A DNA stretch of 52,007 bases from Candidatus Tityobacter terrigena (lineage in GTDB: Bacteria; Vulcanimicrobiota; Vulcanimicrobiia; Vulcanimicrobiales; Vulcanimicrobiaceae). A program made the position numbers and the translations under genes. Below, in pieces: positions 17,984 to 26,100 of this stretch. The notes beneath the pieces were generated by a model. The model did no database searches, was not told where the DNA came from, and saw nothing but the letters and a program-made list of their open reading frames with translations. Numbering within the stretch: position 1 is the first letter of the stretch; each line of letters begins with the position of its first letter. Location: contig PMHO01000017.1 in NCBI GenBank assembly GCA_003156715.1, positions 27,496-79,502 on the forward strand, written 5' to 3'.

Positions 17984-18409
17984 CTAGCGTGTAACGATGA
18001 AGGCGGCGAGTCCAATCGCGACGAGATCTTCGCCGATTGCGGCAGGATAGGCCCCCAAACGAGCGCTCGCGGCGAGACGACCAGCCAGACCCGCGTACGC
18101 GCCGATCACCGCTCCCGCGATGCCGCCAAGCGCTCCCAGAATCCCCGAACCGCCATGCATCGTCGCGATCGTCCAGCCCACGAACGCCCCGCTCGCGACA
18201 CGAACCGAGAGTCCCATGGCTCGCGTGCGCGAAGGAGTGTTGGGCAGCGCGTCGGCGACGTACTCACCAACCGCAGCAATCGACAGGACGATGCCCCAAA
18301 CGCTACCGCGAGCGAGCAATACGGCGGCTAGCGGGGTAAAGGTTCGCAGGCCTGAAACGAAACCGATGCACAGGGCGAGCAAGAGCGCGCTCACGCGTGC
18401 GCTTCCCAC
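17984..18409 (-). CDS. DUF4126 small membrane protein
   Basis: The frame is open upstream to 18787, but only the last 141 residues look like protein; the extension overlaps the divergent hydrolase gene. I take GTG 18409 ([14 protein letters not shown]...); GTG 18394 has a better ribosome site (GGGAAG) and is equally possible. The product has four membrane segments and the motif [20 protein letters not shown] typical of DUF4126, function unknown. First gene of the run leading to DoxX and benzoylformate decarboxylase. Confidence 0.65.
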   Translation of the reverse strand: MGSARVSALLLALCIGFVSGLRTFTPLAAVLLARGSVWGIVLSIAAVGEYVADALPNTPSRTRAMGLSVRVASGAFVGWTIATMHGGSGILGALGGIAGAVIGAYAGLAGRLAASARLGAYPAAIGEDLVAIGLAAFIVTR

Positions 18410-18598
18410 GAGCTCGCCGCCACGCCCGAGGCGCAGTCCTTGCCGGGTCGCAACACCCGCGCGGAAAAGCGCAAGCACGTGCAAGGTCGCCCCTCCCAGC
18501 GCATGGTAAGATATGCGTCCCGCTCGCACTTCACAACAGACCGATTGGACAAGCCGAACAGAATGCCTAGAAAAGCTCGTAACGTCGGAGGACAGTCC

Positions 18599-19468
18599 GT
18601 GAGCTATATAACCACGAAAGACGGCACGCAGATCTATTATAAAGACTGGGGAACGGGGCAGCCCGTGGTCTTCAGTCATGGCTGGCCGCTGAACGCGGAT
18701 GCGTTCGAAGACCAAATGTTTTTCTTGACGTCCCACGGATACCGCTGCGTGGCCCACGATCGTCGTGGTCACGGCCGCTCGAGCCAACCGTGGAACGGCA
18801 ACGATATGGACACGTACGTCGATGACCTCGCGGCGGTCGTGGAGGCGTTAGATCTCAAGAACGCAATCCACGTCGGTCACTCGACAGGGGGCGGCGAAGT
18901 TGCCCGCTATGTCGGCCGCTACGGTTCGAAGCGAGTGGCCAAGGCCGTGCTCATCGGGGCGGTGCCCCCGATCATGCTTAAGACGGCCGCCAATCCCGGC
19001 GGCATGCCGATCGAAGCGTTCGACGGGTTTCGCGCCGCCGTCCAGGCCGACCGCGCGCAGTTCTTCAAAGACCTCAGCGAGCCGTTCTACGGCGCGAACC
19101 GGCCTGGATCCAAGGTCTCGCAAGGCCTCAAGGATTCGTTTTGGCTCCAAGGGATGCTGGCCGGGTTCCCCGCAGCATACTTGTGCATCAAGGCGTTCTC
19201 CGAGACCGACTTCACTGAAGATCTCAAGAAGATCGACGTGCCGACGCTCATCCTGCATGGTGACGACGATCAGATCGTTCCCATCGCCGACTCCGCCTTG
19301 CTCTCGGTTAAGCTGATCGAGAACGCGCGTTTGGATGTGATCAAGGGCGCGCCGCACGGTATGTGTTCGACGCTAAAGGATGAGATCAACGCAAAGCTCT
19401 TAGCGTTTATCGGAGGATCGAACGGGCAGTCGCAGAGATCGGGGTCGCAAGCCGCAGCCACCGCCTAA
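18599..19468 (+). CDS. non-heme chloroperoxidase-type alpha/beta hydrolase
   Basis: A 289-residue cytoplasmic alpha/beta hydrolase. GTG 18599 is preceded by GGAGGA with seven bases of spacing, so the upstream open frame is not used. Catalytic triad positions: nucleophile Ser in GHSTGGGE, Asp in [12 protein letters not shown], and His in KGAPHGM. The oxyanion HGWPL motif and the [15 protein letters not shown] lid stretch are those of cofactor-free haloperoxidase/perhydrolase and aryl esterase enzymes. The natural substrate is unknown. Divergent from DUF4126 across 190 bases. Confidence 0.88.
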   Translation: MSYITTKDGTQIYYKDWGTGQPVVFSHGWPLNADAFEDQMFFLTSHGYRCVAHDRRGHGRSSQPWNGNDMDTYVDDLAAVVEALDLKNAIHVGHSTGGGEVARYVGRYGSKRVAKAVLIGAVPPIMLKTAANPGGMPIEAFDGFRAAVQADRAQFFKDLSEPFYGANRPGSKVSQGLKDSFWLQGMLAGFPAAYLCIKAFSETDFTEDLKKIDVPTLILHGDDDQIVPIADSALLSVKLIENARLDVIKGAPHGMCSTLKDEINAKLLAFIGGSNGQSQRSGSQAAATA

Positions 19469-19477
19469 CCGTACGTC

Positions 19478-19513
19478 TTACCGGGCCGGAGCTCCGCGGC
19501 CCCTGCCCGGTAA
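19478..19513 (+). terminator. possible terminator stem-loop after the hydrolase gene
   Basis: TTACCGGGC (19478-19486) pairs perfectly with GCCCGGTAA (19505-19513), and the 18-base loop can pair further (CGGAGCTCCG). There is no U tract. Confidence 0.4.
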
Positions 19514-19628
19514 CTCGCGCCATCGCGAGCCATGGCCGGCCGGTTCCGACGCAGCCTCGAACGAAAGGGCCGGCTCTTCTTGCCAAGCATATGAAAAGAC
19601 CAATGCGAAAAGGATTTTGTGGTGAGGC

Positions 19629-20012
19629 ATGAACGTCGAGCGACTCGATCACCTGGTGCTAACGGTCGCCGACGTCGATCGGACCTGCCGGTTCTATCAA
19701 GAAACGCTCGGTTTTGAAGTCGTGACGTTTGCCTCCGTGCGGAAGGCTCTGACGTTCGGGCGCCAAAAAATTAACCTGCATCAGTTGGGCAATGAATTCG
19801 AACCGAAGGCTTTGCGGCCTACGGCCGGCGCCGCAGACTTGTGCTTCATCGCCACGACATCTCTGGAGGCGGTGATTCAAGAGCTGCAGGCGAAGAATGT
19901 AGCGATTGAAGAGGGGCCCGTGAAGCGCACCGGCGCGCTCGGACCGATGCGTTCAATTTACATTCGAGATCCGGACCAGAATTTGATCGAGATTTCGAAT
20001 TATGACCCGTGA
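19629..20012 (+). CDS. VOC-superfamily protein (glyoxalase-like)
   Basis: A 127-residue protein of the small VOC subfamily often annotated as a virulence or biphenyl-diol dioxygenase-like protein. It begins MNVERLDHLVLTVADVDRTC, with a metal-type His in LDHLVLTV, continues with GRQKINLHQ (second His), and ends YIRDPDQNLIEISN with the Glu metal ligand. So the metal-site residues are present, unlike the VOC protein at 9.1 kb. Substrate unknown. Convergent with the flavin reductase operon. Confidence 0.87.
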   Translation: MNVERLDHLVLTVADVDRTCRFYQETLGFEVVTFASVRKALTFGRQKINLHQLGNEFEPKALRPTAGAADLCFIATTSLEAVIQELQAKNVAIEEGPVKRTGALGPMRSIYIRDPDQNLIEISNYDP

Positions 20013-20038
20013 ATGCACCCCTGGTTGCGATCGCCTCC

Positions 20039-20785
20039 TCAGCTTCCCGTCGGTCCGAATCGTTCGGTGCGGATGCGCTCCGGCGGCAGGCCCATACCGA
20101 CCAGCGCATCCGATACCGCCTCCACGAGCAAGGTTGGGCCGCAAACGTACGAGCGGACGTCGTTTCCGAGCGGCCCCGCGACCTCGTCTAACATCGCCTG
20201 GTCGATTCGACGCCGATACCCGGTCCAGCCCGGCGGGGCGACGCGCGTAAACGTAAGCACAACCTCTAACAAACCGTCGCTTTCGATGAGGCGATCGAGC
20301 TCGGTTCGATAGATGACTTCGTCCTCGCTTCGGCAGCTGTAGAGCAGCCGCGCTGGGATCGGAGCATGCTGTGCCGCACGGTGACGGAGCATTGCCATCA
20401 GTGGCACCACGCCCGAGCCGCCGCAGACCAGCAGCAGGGGTCCGCCGAGCGACACGTCCCAAACGAAGTAGCCGCCGATTGGACCGCGCACCTCAAGCCG
20501 GTCGCCGGGCACGACGACGTCATCCAGGTAGGGCGAGACCTCGCCGTCATCGATCCGTTCGACGGTCAACTCGAGCTCGCCGATACGTTCGGGTTCCGAC
20601 GCAGCGGAATAGCTGCGTTCCGCTCGGTAGCCGTCAGGGGCGGTCAGGCGCACGTCGTAGTGTTGACCCGGCCGATGCGGCATCCATTTGGGAAGCGCCA
20701 GCGTCAAACTCTTGGTCCGCGACGTCTCCACCTTGATCCCGATGACTTGCGCGCTTTGCCATTCGAGCGCGGGCTGGACGCTCAA
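20039..20785 (-). CDS. FAD/NAD(P)-binding ferredoxin-reductase-like oxidoreductase
   Basis: A 248-residue cytoplasmic flavoprotein. I set the start at TTG 20785, which overlaps the stop of the molybdenum gene (TTGA); upstream in-frame sequence belongs to that gene. Motifs: RSYSAASEP (FAD binding), GPIGGYFVW, LLVCGGSGVVPLMAML (pyridine nucleotide binding) and YVCGPT. There is no C-terminal 2Fe-2S domain. The tight coupling says it is the electron-transfer partner of the sulfite-oxidase-like enzyme, passing electrons between NAD(P)H and the molybdenum centre. Such pairs are known in actinobacteria. Confidence 0.85.
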   Translation of the reverse strand: MSVQPALEWQSAQVIGIKVETSRTKSLTLALPKWMPHRPGQHYDVRLTAPDGYRAERSYSAASEPERIGELELTVERIDDGEVSPYLDDVVVPGDRLEVRGPIGGYFVWDVSLGGPLLLVCGGSGVVPLMAMLRHRAAQHAPIPARLLYSCRSEDEVIYRTELDRLIESDGLLEVVLTFTRVAPPGWTGYRRRIDQAMLDEVAGPLGNDVRSYVCGPTLLVEAVSDALVGMGLPPERIRTERFGPTGS

Positions 20786-21426
20786 TCTCCGCTGTAACGC
20801 TCCTCTTTCCAGGGGTCGCCGTGCATGTTGTAGCCGAGCGCTTCCCAAAATCCCGGCTCGTTGCGGTCCATGAATCGAAGGCCACGAACCCACTTAGCGC
20901 TCTTCCAGAAATACAGGTGCGGTACCACGAGCCGAGCCGGCCCGCCGTGCTCGGCGGCAAGCGGCTTCCCATCGAATTGATAAGCGACAAAGGCCTGACC
21001 GTTTACTAGCTCCGCGAGCGGAATGTTCGTGGTATATCCGCCGTCGCTAAAGGCCATGACGAACTGACCTGCGGGGTCGACTTCGACGCTCGCGAGCAAC
21101 GTGTCGACGCTGACGCCGAGCCACTTGGTGTCCAGCTTCGTCCACTTCGTCACGCAGCTGATGTCCACCGTGAACTCCTGGCTCGGCAATCGCGCAAAGG
21201 CCTCCCAGCTCCAGGTCTGCGGCGAGCGCACGAGACCTTGCAACGTGAACGACCATCCATCGAGCGGAGCGTGGGGCGTCGGCCCCGCCGAGAGAACGGG
21301 GAAATCGGTAACCAAATACTGCCCCGGCGGGAGACGATTCTCTACGTCCTTCGGTCGCCGGCGCCCGAGAAACCCACGCGATATCACCTCTGACCTCTCG
21401 TTCTCCCTTCCGGCTTGACGGTTCAT
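20782..21426 (-). CDS. molybdopterin-dependent sulfite-oxidase-like oxidoreductase
   Basis: A 214-residue protein with the sulfite oxidase molybdopterin fold only, without a heme domain. The Mo-ligating Cys is C91 (VDISCVTKWTKLDTKW), followed by the GVSVDTLL and DGGYTTNIPL motifs. It closes with PHLYFWKSAKWVRGLRFMD and a GYNMHGDPW substrate-side loop. Related to MsrP/YedY but lacking a Tat signal, so probably cytoplasmic. Its ATG overlaps the stop of the DUF302 gene (ATGA), and its stop overlaps the flavin reductase start. Substrate could be sulfite, a sulfoxide or an N-oxide. Confidence 0.88.
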   Translation of the reverse strand: MNRQAGRENERSEVISRGFLGRRRPKDVENRLPPGQYLVTDFPVLSAGPTPHAPLDGWSFTLQGLVRSPQTWSWEAFARLPSQEFTVDISCVTKWTKLDTKWLGVSVDTLLASVEVDPAGQFVMAFSDGGYTTNIPLAELVNGQAFVAYQFDGKPLAAEHGGPARLVVPHLYFWKSAKWVRGLRFMDRNEPGFWEALGYNMHGDPWKEERYSGD

Positions 21427-21806
21427 GCGACCGCAGCGACCACCGCTTCTAGCGTGCGATCCATAGCAGCGATTTGCGCATCTTTACCGGTCACGTCGTA
21501 GCGCTCCGCAAGGACCGCGGCCTGTGTATATGCGACTTTGACCTTAGCGTTCTCTTCCCAAACGAGGAGTTTGAGGGGAAGATCGAGGGCGATCAGGGGA
21601 AACGCGTCCATTAGCGGCGTGCCTCCCCTCGGGTTGCCGAAGACCAGGAGCCTCGTCGGCCGCAAGGTGAGCCCGACACTCTGCGCTGCGACGCTTTGGT
21701 CGAGGTCGGCAAACAGGTTATTTCCGGTATCGGTGATGGCCTTGCGTAACCTTGCGACCGTATCGTCATATGGATACCGGGTGCTGCTGACCACCACTTC
21801 AGTCAT
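21423..21806 (-). CDS. DUF302-domain protein
   Basis: A 127-residue soluble protein starting at ATG 21806 (MTEVVVSSTRYPYDDTVARL). The pattern of amphipathic helix, then ADLDQSVAAQSVGLTLRPTR, LLVFGNPRGGTPLM, LDLPLKLLVWEE and YTQAAVLAERY, is the DUF302 fold, which resembles a heavy-metal or lipid binding domain of unknown function. It overlaps the molybdenum gene start by 4 bases, placing it in the same operon. A fragment matching its C-terminus is found at 24.2 kb. Confidence 0.85.
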   Translation of the reverse strand: MTEVVVSSTRYPYDDTVARLRKAITDTGNNLFADLDQSVAAQSVGLTLRPTRLLVFGNPRGGTPLMDAFPLIALDLPLKLLVWEENAKVKVAYTQAAVLAERYDVTGKDAQIAAMDRTLEAVVAAVA

Positions 21807-21850
21807 GGCTTCCTCGCCGTTGCAGGGATCAAACTCGGCGCAGCGCGCGG

Positions 21851-22237
21851 CTAGTTGGTGTGGGTAATGTTGAACATGACCTCGCACCACTTGACCCACG
21901 CGTCGTTAACCTGGCCGGGGGTCAGCGCATTGCTGAGGTCCGGGCCGGTGCGGCTGGTCGCAGTGGCTTGACCGATAGTGTGCATGCTGCCGTCGCTCGT
22001 CTTTAGCATCATGCTGACCTCTCGGCATGACAGCGCCACATCGGAACTGGCCGTCATCTTCGCATTGGCCGGCTGCCCGGCGACGGCAGGATGACAAATG
22101 TAGACCGGGCCGGCCGCGTCGTCCGCCGCTTGGGCGCGCATCGACAGGGCAACGAGGGTGAAGGCCAGGACCGTCACCATGAGCGGCGCCGCGACCACCA
22201 AAAGAGCACGCGTCGTTCGAGGAGTCACTGCGGGCAT
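21851..22237 (-). CDS. small exported protein of unknown function
   Basis: A 128-residue protein with a long hydrophobic N-terminal segment (about residues 10-35) that ends near AQAAD, so it is exported or membrane-anchored. The mature part has three cysteines (YICHP, LSCRE, WCEVM) and a SSDVALSCREVSMML strand. I do not recognise the family. It lies 44 bases upstream of the DUF302 gene on the same strand and is probably the first gene of that operon, perhaps supplying a periplasmic function. Confidence 0.6.
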   Translation of the reverse strand: MPAVTPRTTRALLVVAAPLMVTVLAFTLVALSMRAQAADDAAGPVYICHPAVAGQPANAKMTASSDVALSCREVSMMLKTSDGSMHTIGQATATSRTGPDLSNALTPGQVNDAWVKWCEVMFNITHTN

Positions 22238-22375
22238 TCTTTCATCCTTTCTGACAGGGAGCGTCTGTTCGAATGCGCCCGTGCGATGCGGCGCCGGAGC
22301 GCGGGAATCCAGGTGTCGCTTCGAAGCAGCCGACGCCGGCGATAAAGCATCGCTCGAGGGCTAAGTATAAGGCTC

Positions 22376-23842
22376 TCATGGCGCTTGGACCTGCACGAGG
22401 GTGCCAAGGTTCGATGCCGTTCCCGCAACGATTACCAAATAGCGGCGCTGCGCGCCGTCCTCCGCGCGCACGACCTGCCGGAGGGGGCCAACCGCATTGA
22501 CAATCGCCGAACCGGCGGAGAGGGTCTTGAATGCAGCTAGAGGCTCCAGAACGCCGCCGCCGTCTGCTCGGCGTGAAAGACACAGAACGTATGGAGCGTT
22601 CGGCTCGAGGTCCGTAACGGAAGCCTCCAGAACTTGTACGAGGCCTTGATCGTACAAGGCGACACTGGTCGGGGGTTCGCCGGTCACGGGAACCGCGGGC
22701 GAGGCCGGTACGAGGGTCAAATGTGCGGCTTCGCCGGCAATGCCAAGCGGCACGAGCCCTTGCATGCCGTCTCCGCTCGGAACCGCGTTCGGTACGTAGA
22801 CGACCGCTTGAGCCGCCTGCCCGATAGGGACCTTCGCAATAACGGTGTTCGTCAGGGTGTCGATCGCCGCCAATTGGTCGTCATTCTCGAGTCCCACGTA
22901 GACGCGCGTTCCGTCGCCGGACGGCCAAACTCCGTGCGGCAGTTTGCCGACGTGAATCGTTGCGACCTTCGTGAAGTCGCTGGTTCGGAACACCTGAACT
23001 TCGTTCAAACCGCCGACGGTCACATACGCGAACGTGCCGCGTGCGCTGTGCGCGAAGTTGACATGGTTCGTGATTGGGCCCGTATCGATCGTCTTGCGCA
23101 ACGCGAACGGCGGCCGGGCATCAAACACCTGGGTCTTGCCGCTGTCTTTTAAGGTGAACCAAACCTGCGTCCCGTCCGGCGTAGCCGCGATGTTTGGGCA
23201 AAACGGGCTGGCCTGAGGAACGTGCCCGACGATCTGATGGCCACGCACGCTGACGATCACGGTTTCCGGGGTGAAGGACGAACACACGTACCCGTATCTT
23301 CCGTCGGGCGAGAAGATCGTCATGCCGGGACCGTTCGGAACGGTTATGCGAGTTTTCTCCTCATACGTTTTGCCGTCCAGGACGGAAACGTAGTTCTCGC
23401 CGCGGACGGTAACCCACACCTCCGAACCGTCCTGCGTAAAGAACGCCTCGTGCGGCGAGCGTCCGACATAGGTGACGTGTTTGACCGCATTCGTCTGGGT
23501 GTCGATGAAGTTGACCGCGTTCGAACCGATCGCGACGACCGCAAGCGTCCGGCGATCGGGAGAGAAACCCATGCCGTGCACGAGCAGTTGGCCCACATAC
23601 AAGGGGCTCATGTTAGCAGGGACCGGCGCGCCCAAGCGAATGACGCCCAGCAGCTTATTGCTGACAGGGTCGGTCACCGAGACCGTGTTTGAAAACTGCT
23701 CCGCAGCATACACCCTGTCGCGGTGGCTAATAGGCGTCTCCGGTGCGCCGGCCGACGATGGTGCCTGTCCCGCAAACGAAGCCCGCATAGGACCGAGTGC
23801 GAGTACCGTCAAGAGCGCAGCCGCATGCGAAAATCGTATCAT
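22376..23842 (-). CDS. exported YVTN-type beta-propeller protein
   Basis: A 488-residue protein with signal peptide (MIRFSHAAALLTVLALGPMR, cleavage near FAG). It shows repeated propeller blades, recognisable by phrases such as YAAEQFSNTVSVTD, GFSPDRRTLAVVAIG, YVTVGGLNEVQVF and GTRVYVGLENDDQLAAIDTL. These resemble YncE/SMP-30-like seven-bladed propellers found in the periplasm. The C-terminal 140 residues form a second, non-propeller domain. ATG 23842 is chosen since it begins one base after the stop of the DUF305 gene, implying coupled translation. Ligand unknown. Confidence 0.82.
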   Translation of the reverse strand: MIRFSHAAALLTVLALGPMRASFAGQAPSSAGAPETPISHRDRVYAAEQFSNTVSVTDPVSNKLLGVIRLGAPVPANMSPLYVGQLLVHGMGFSPDRRTLAVVAIGSNAVNFIDTQTNAVKHVTYVGRSPHEAFFTQDGSEVWVTVRGENYVSVLDGKTYEEKTRITVPNGPGMTIFSPDGRYGYVCSSFTPETVIVSVRGHQIVGHVPQASPFCPNIAATPDGTQVWFTLKDSGKTQVFDARPPFALRKTIDTGPITNHVNFAHSARGTFAYVTVGGLNEVQVFRTSDFTKVATIHVGKLPHGVWPSGDGTRVYVGLENDDQLAAIDTLTNTVIAKVPIGQAAQAVVYVPNAVPSGDGMQGLVPLGIAGEAAHLTLVPASPAVPVTGEPPTSVALYDQGLVQVLEASVTDLEPNAPYVLCLSRRADGGGVLEPLAAFKTLSAGSAIVNAVGPLRQVVRAEDGAQRRYLVIVAGTASNLGTLVQVQAP

Positions 23843-23843
23843 T

Positions 23844-24212
23844 CTAGTGCCCATCGAGCGCATGGCCGGGTGCCGGCACGTACGGCGGAGGCGACTCGCC
23901 GACAGCGATCCGCATGGCGGCGATCTCTTCGTGTTGCGTCACGATGATTTCTTGTGCGATGCGCTGGAGTTGCTCGTTGTGCCCGTACCTAAGCACCGCC
24001 TCGGACATCTCGATCGCACCCTCATGGTGCGCCACCATCATGTCGACAAAATCTTTATCTACGTCGCCTGTCGGGCGGACGCTCATTGCCTTCATCATCT
24101 TCTTCATGGCGACGCCGGTCTGAGCAATGAAAGGTAAGTCGGGAGGGCTGACCGGCGCATCCATCGCAGCGCAGCCAAGAATCAGAGCGAACAGCGCGCC
24201 ACGCGCGGCCAC
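23844..24212 (-). CDS. DUF305 lipoprotein
   Basis: A 122-residue protein starting at GTG 24212. The N-terminus ends in the lipobox ILGC, so it is a periplasmic lipoprotein. The ferritin-like DUF305 motif MMVAHHEGAIEMSEAVLRYG is present, with the following helix EIIVTQHEEIAAMR. DUF305 proteins are often found with copper-handling genes, but none are seen here. It is coupled to the downstream propeller gene (one base apart). Confidence 0.87.
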   Translation of the reverse strand: MAARGALFALILGCAAMDAPVSPPDLPFIAQTGVAMKKMMKAMSVRPTGDVDKDFVDMMVAHHEGAIEMSEAVLRYGHNEQLQRIAQEIIVTQHEEIAAMRIAVGESPPPYVPAPGHALDGH

Positions 24213-24218
24213 GATCGC

Positions 24219-24335
24219 TTACGTCGCCTCCGCAGCAAATGTATCGAGAGTTCGGCCGATCGCAGCGATTCGTGCATCCATCGGGAGCCCTTCTTTCGTC
24301 ATACGCGCTAGTAGCGAGCGGACAAGTTCGCCCGT
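24219..24335 (-). pseudogene. C-terminal fragment of a second DUF302 gene
   Basis: The minus strand reads FKTGELVRSLLARMTKEGLP, then MDARIAAIGRTLDTFAAEAT, and stops at 24219. Its last part matches the C-terminus of the DUF302 protein at 21.4 kb (DAQIAAMDRTLEAVVAAVA): nine of 19 aligned residues are identical and several more are similar. No start with enough coding sequence lies upstream, as the frame becomes Arg-rich. It ends six bases before the GTG of DUF305. ATG 24281 has a good AGAAGGG site, so a 20-residue peptide could still be made. Confidence 0.45.
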
Positions 24336-24472
24336 TTTGAAGGCGCACCCTGGGCGCCGTGGCCGCGCACGATTCGAGATACGCGGCGGCGCAGTCGCTG
24401 TGGCGCCGCCCTGCGGGGGAACTACCGGCGGCGCCCGGAAAGAATACTCTCGAACGAAAGGTGACTGCGATC

Positions 24473-26046
24473 GTGAAAACTCCGATGACGCCGCTTGACT
24501 TCATGCGCCGCGCCCGCCGTCTGTACGGCGAGCGCGAAGCCGTCGTCGACGAAGGGTTACGGCTGAGTTACTCGGCGTTCTTCGAGCGCTGCGACAAGTG
24601 GTCGGCGGTGCTCCAGCGCTACGGGATCGGCAAGGGCGATCGAGTCGCCTATCTTGCACCCAACACGCACGCGCTGCTCGAAGGGTTCTATGCCGTACCG
24701 CAGATCGGCGCGATCCTCGTGCCCATCAACTACCGGCTGACCGCCGACGATTTCGCGTATATCATCAACCACAGCGGGGCCCGCATCGTCTGCGCGCACG
24801 CCGACCAGTTGGACGCGCTCGAGAGCATTCGCACGAAGCTTCCGGCCGTCGAGCGTTTCATTGCGCTCGAAGGGGCGAAGGCGGGCTGGCTCGATTACGA
24901 GGCGGAACTCGCGCGCGGCGCGGCCGGCGCGCTCCGGCGCCCTGCAATATCGAAGACGACCTGATCACGCTCAACTACACGAGCGGTACGACGGCGAACC
25001 CCAAAGGCGTCATGATCACGCACCGCAATGCGTACGCGAACACGGTCGGAACGATGATCCACGTGCACGTGACGCCGGACGAGCGCTACCTTTGGACGCT
25101 GCCGATGTTCCATGCCAACGGGTGGACGTTCGTGTGGACGGTCACCGCTGCCGGCGGAGCCCACGTTTGCCTGCGCAAGGTCGAACCCGCTCGGGTATTC
25201 GAACTCATCAACCGCGAAGGGGTGACCCTGATGTGCGCAGCCCCAACCGTCTTGATCGGCATCGCAAATGCTCCGGAGGACCTGCGCCGGACGGCGCGGC
25301 CGGGCGTGCGCGTGCTGACCGCGGGCGCGCCGCCGGCGGCAGCCACGATCGAGCGGGTGGAGAACGAGCTCAAATGGGAGGTCACGCAGGTCTACGGCCT
25401 GACGGAAACCGCGCCGTTCATTACGATTTGCGAGCCGCTGCGCGCGCACGACGCTCTCTCGACCGGCGAACGCGCGAGGATCAAAGCGCGGCAGGGCGTT
25501 GAGCTCGTCACCTCGGGCGAGCTGACCGTAATCGACGATCGCGGAAGTGAAGTCCCGCGCGACGGCACGACCGTCGGTGAAATCGTCGTACGCGGTAACG
25601 TCGTGATGGAGGGATACTACGACGATCCCGACGCGACTGCGCGCGCGTTCGACGGCGGGGTCTTTCATACCGGCGATGCGGCCGTCGTGCATCCCGACGG
25701 GTACGTCGAGATTCGCGATCGCATCAAGGACGTGATCATCAGTGGGGGAGAGAATATCTCGTCGGTCGAGGTCGAGGGTATCCTCTTGCGCCATCCCGCC
25801 GTGCAGGAAGCCGCGGTCGTCGGCGTGCCCGACGAACGCTGGGGCGAAGCGCCGCACGCGTTCGTCATCGTGGCTAGCGGAGCTAGCGTGACCGAAGCGG
25901 AGTTGCGCTCCTTTGCGCGAGATTCGATGGCGCACTTCAAAGTGCCCAAGTTTTTTCACTTCGTGGACGAACTGCCGAAAACGGCGACCGGCAAAATCCA
26001 GAAATTCATCCTGCGCGGCCGACGCGCGTCGATCGCCGCACAGTAG
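24473..26046 (+). pseudogene. acyl-CoA synthetase, interrupted by a frameshift
   Basis: The N-terminal part (from GTG 24473, behind AAGGTGA) reads in one frame to a TGA at 24962-24964: FMRRARRLYGEREAVVDEG, GIGKGDRVAYLAPNTHALLE, INYRLTADDFAYIINHS. The rest continues in another frame from about 24950: DDLITLNYTSGTTANPKGV (AMP-binding P-loop), VYGLTETAP, YYDDPDATARAF, RIKDVIISGGENIS and KTATGKIQKF (catalytic Lys). Spliced, it is a full-length (about 524 aa) fatty-acyl-CoA ligase. One indel between about 24915 and 24950, in GC-rich sequence, explains it. It could be a real pseudogene or a sequencing error. A family member would activate a fatty or aromatic acid with ATP and CoA. Confidence 0.88.
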
Positions 26047-26100
26047 GCTCATCGGGCGAAGCTCGCTACGAGCTCTCTGGCACGCTATAAGGCATCGACG

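Noticed and set aside
9139..20012. The two VOC proteins as recent duplicates
   Set aside because: They share only the fold; motifs and metal residues differ.
24359..24472. Upstream extension of the acyl-CoA synthetase frame
   Set aside because: The extension is not like the family's N-terminus, while GTG 24473 has a good AAGGTGA site.
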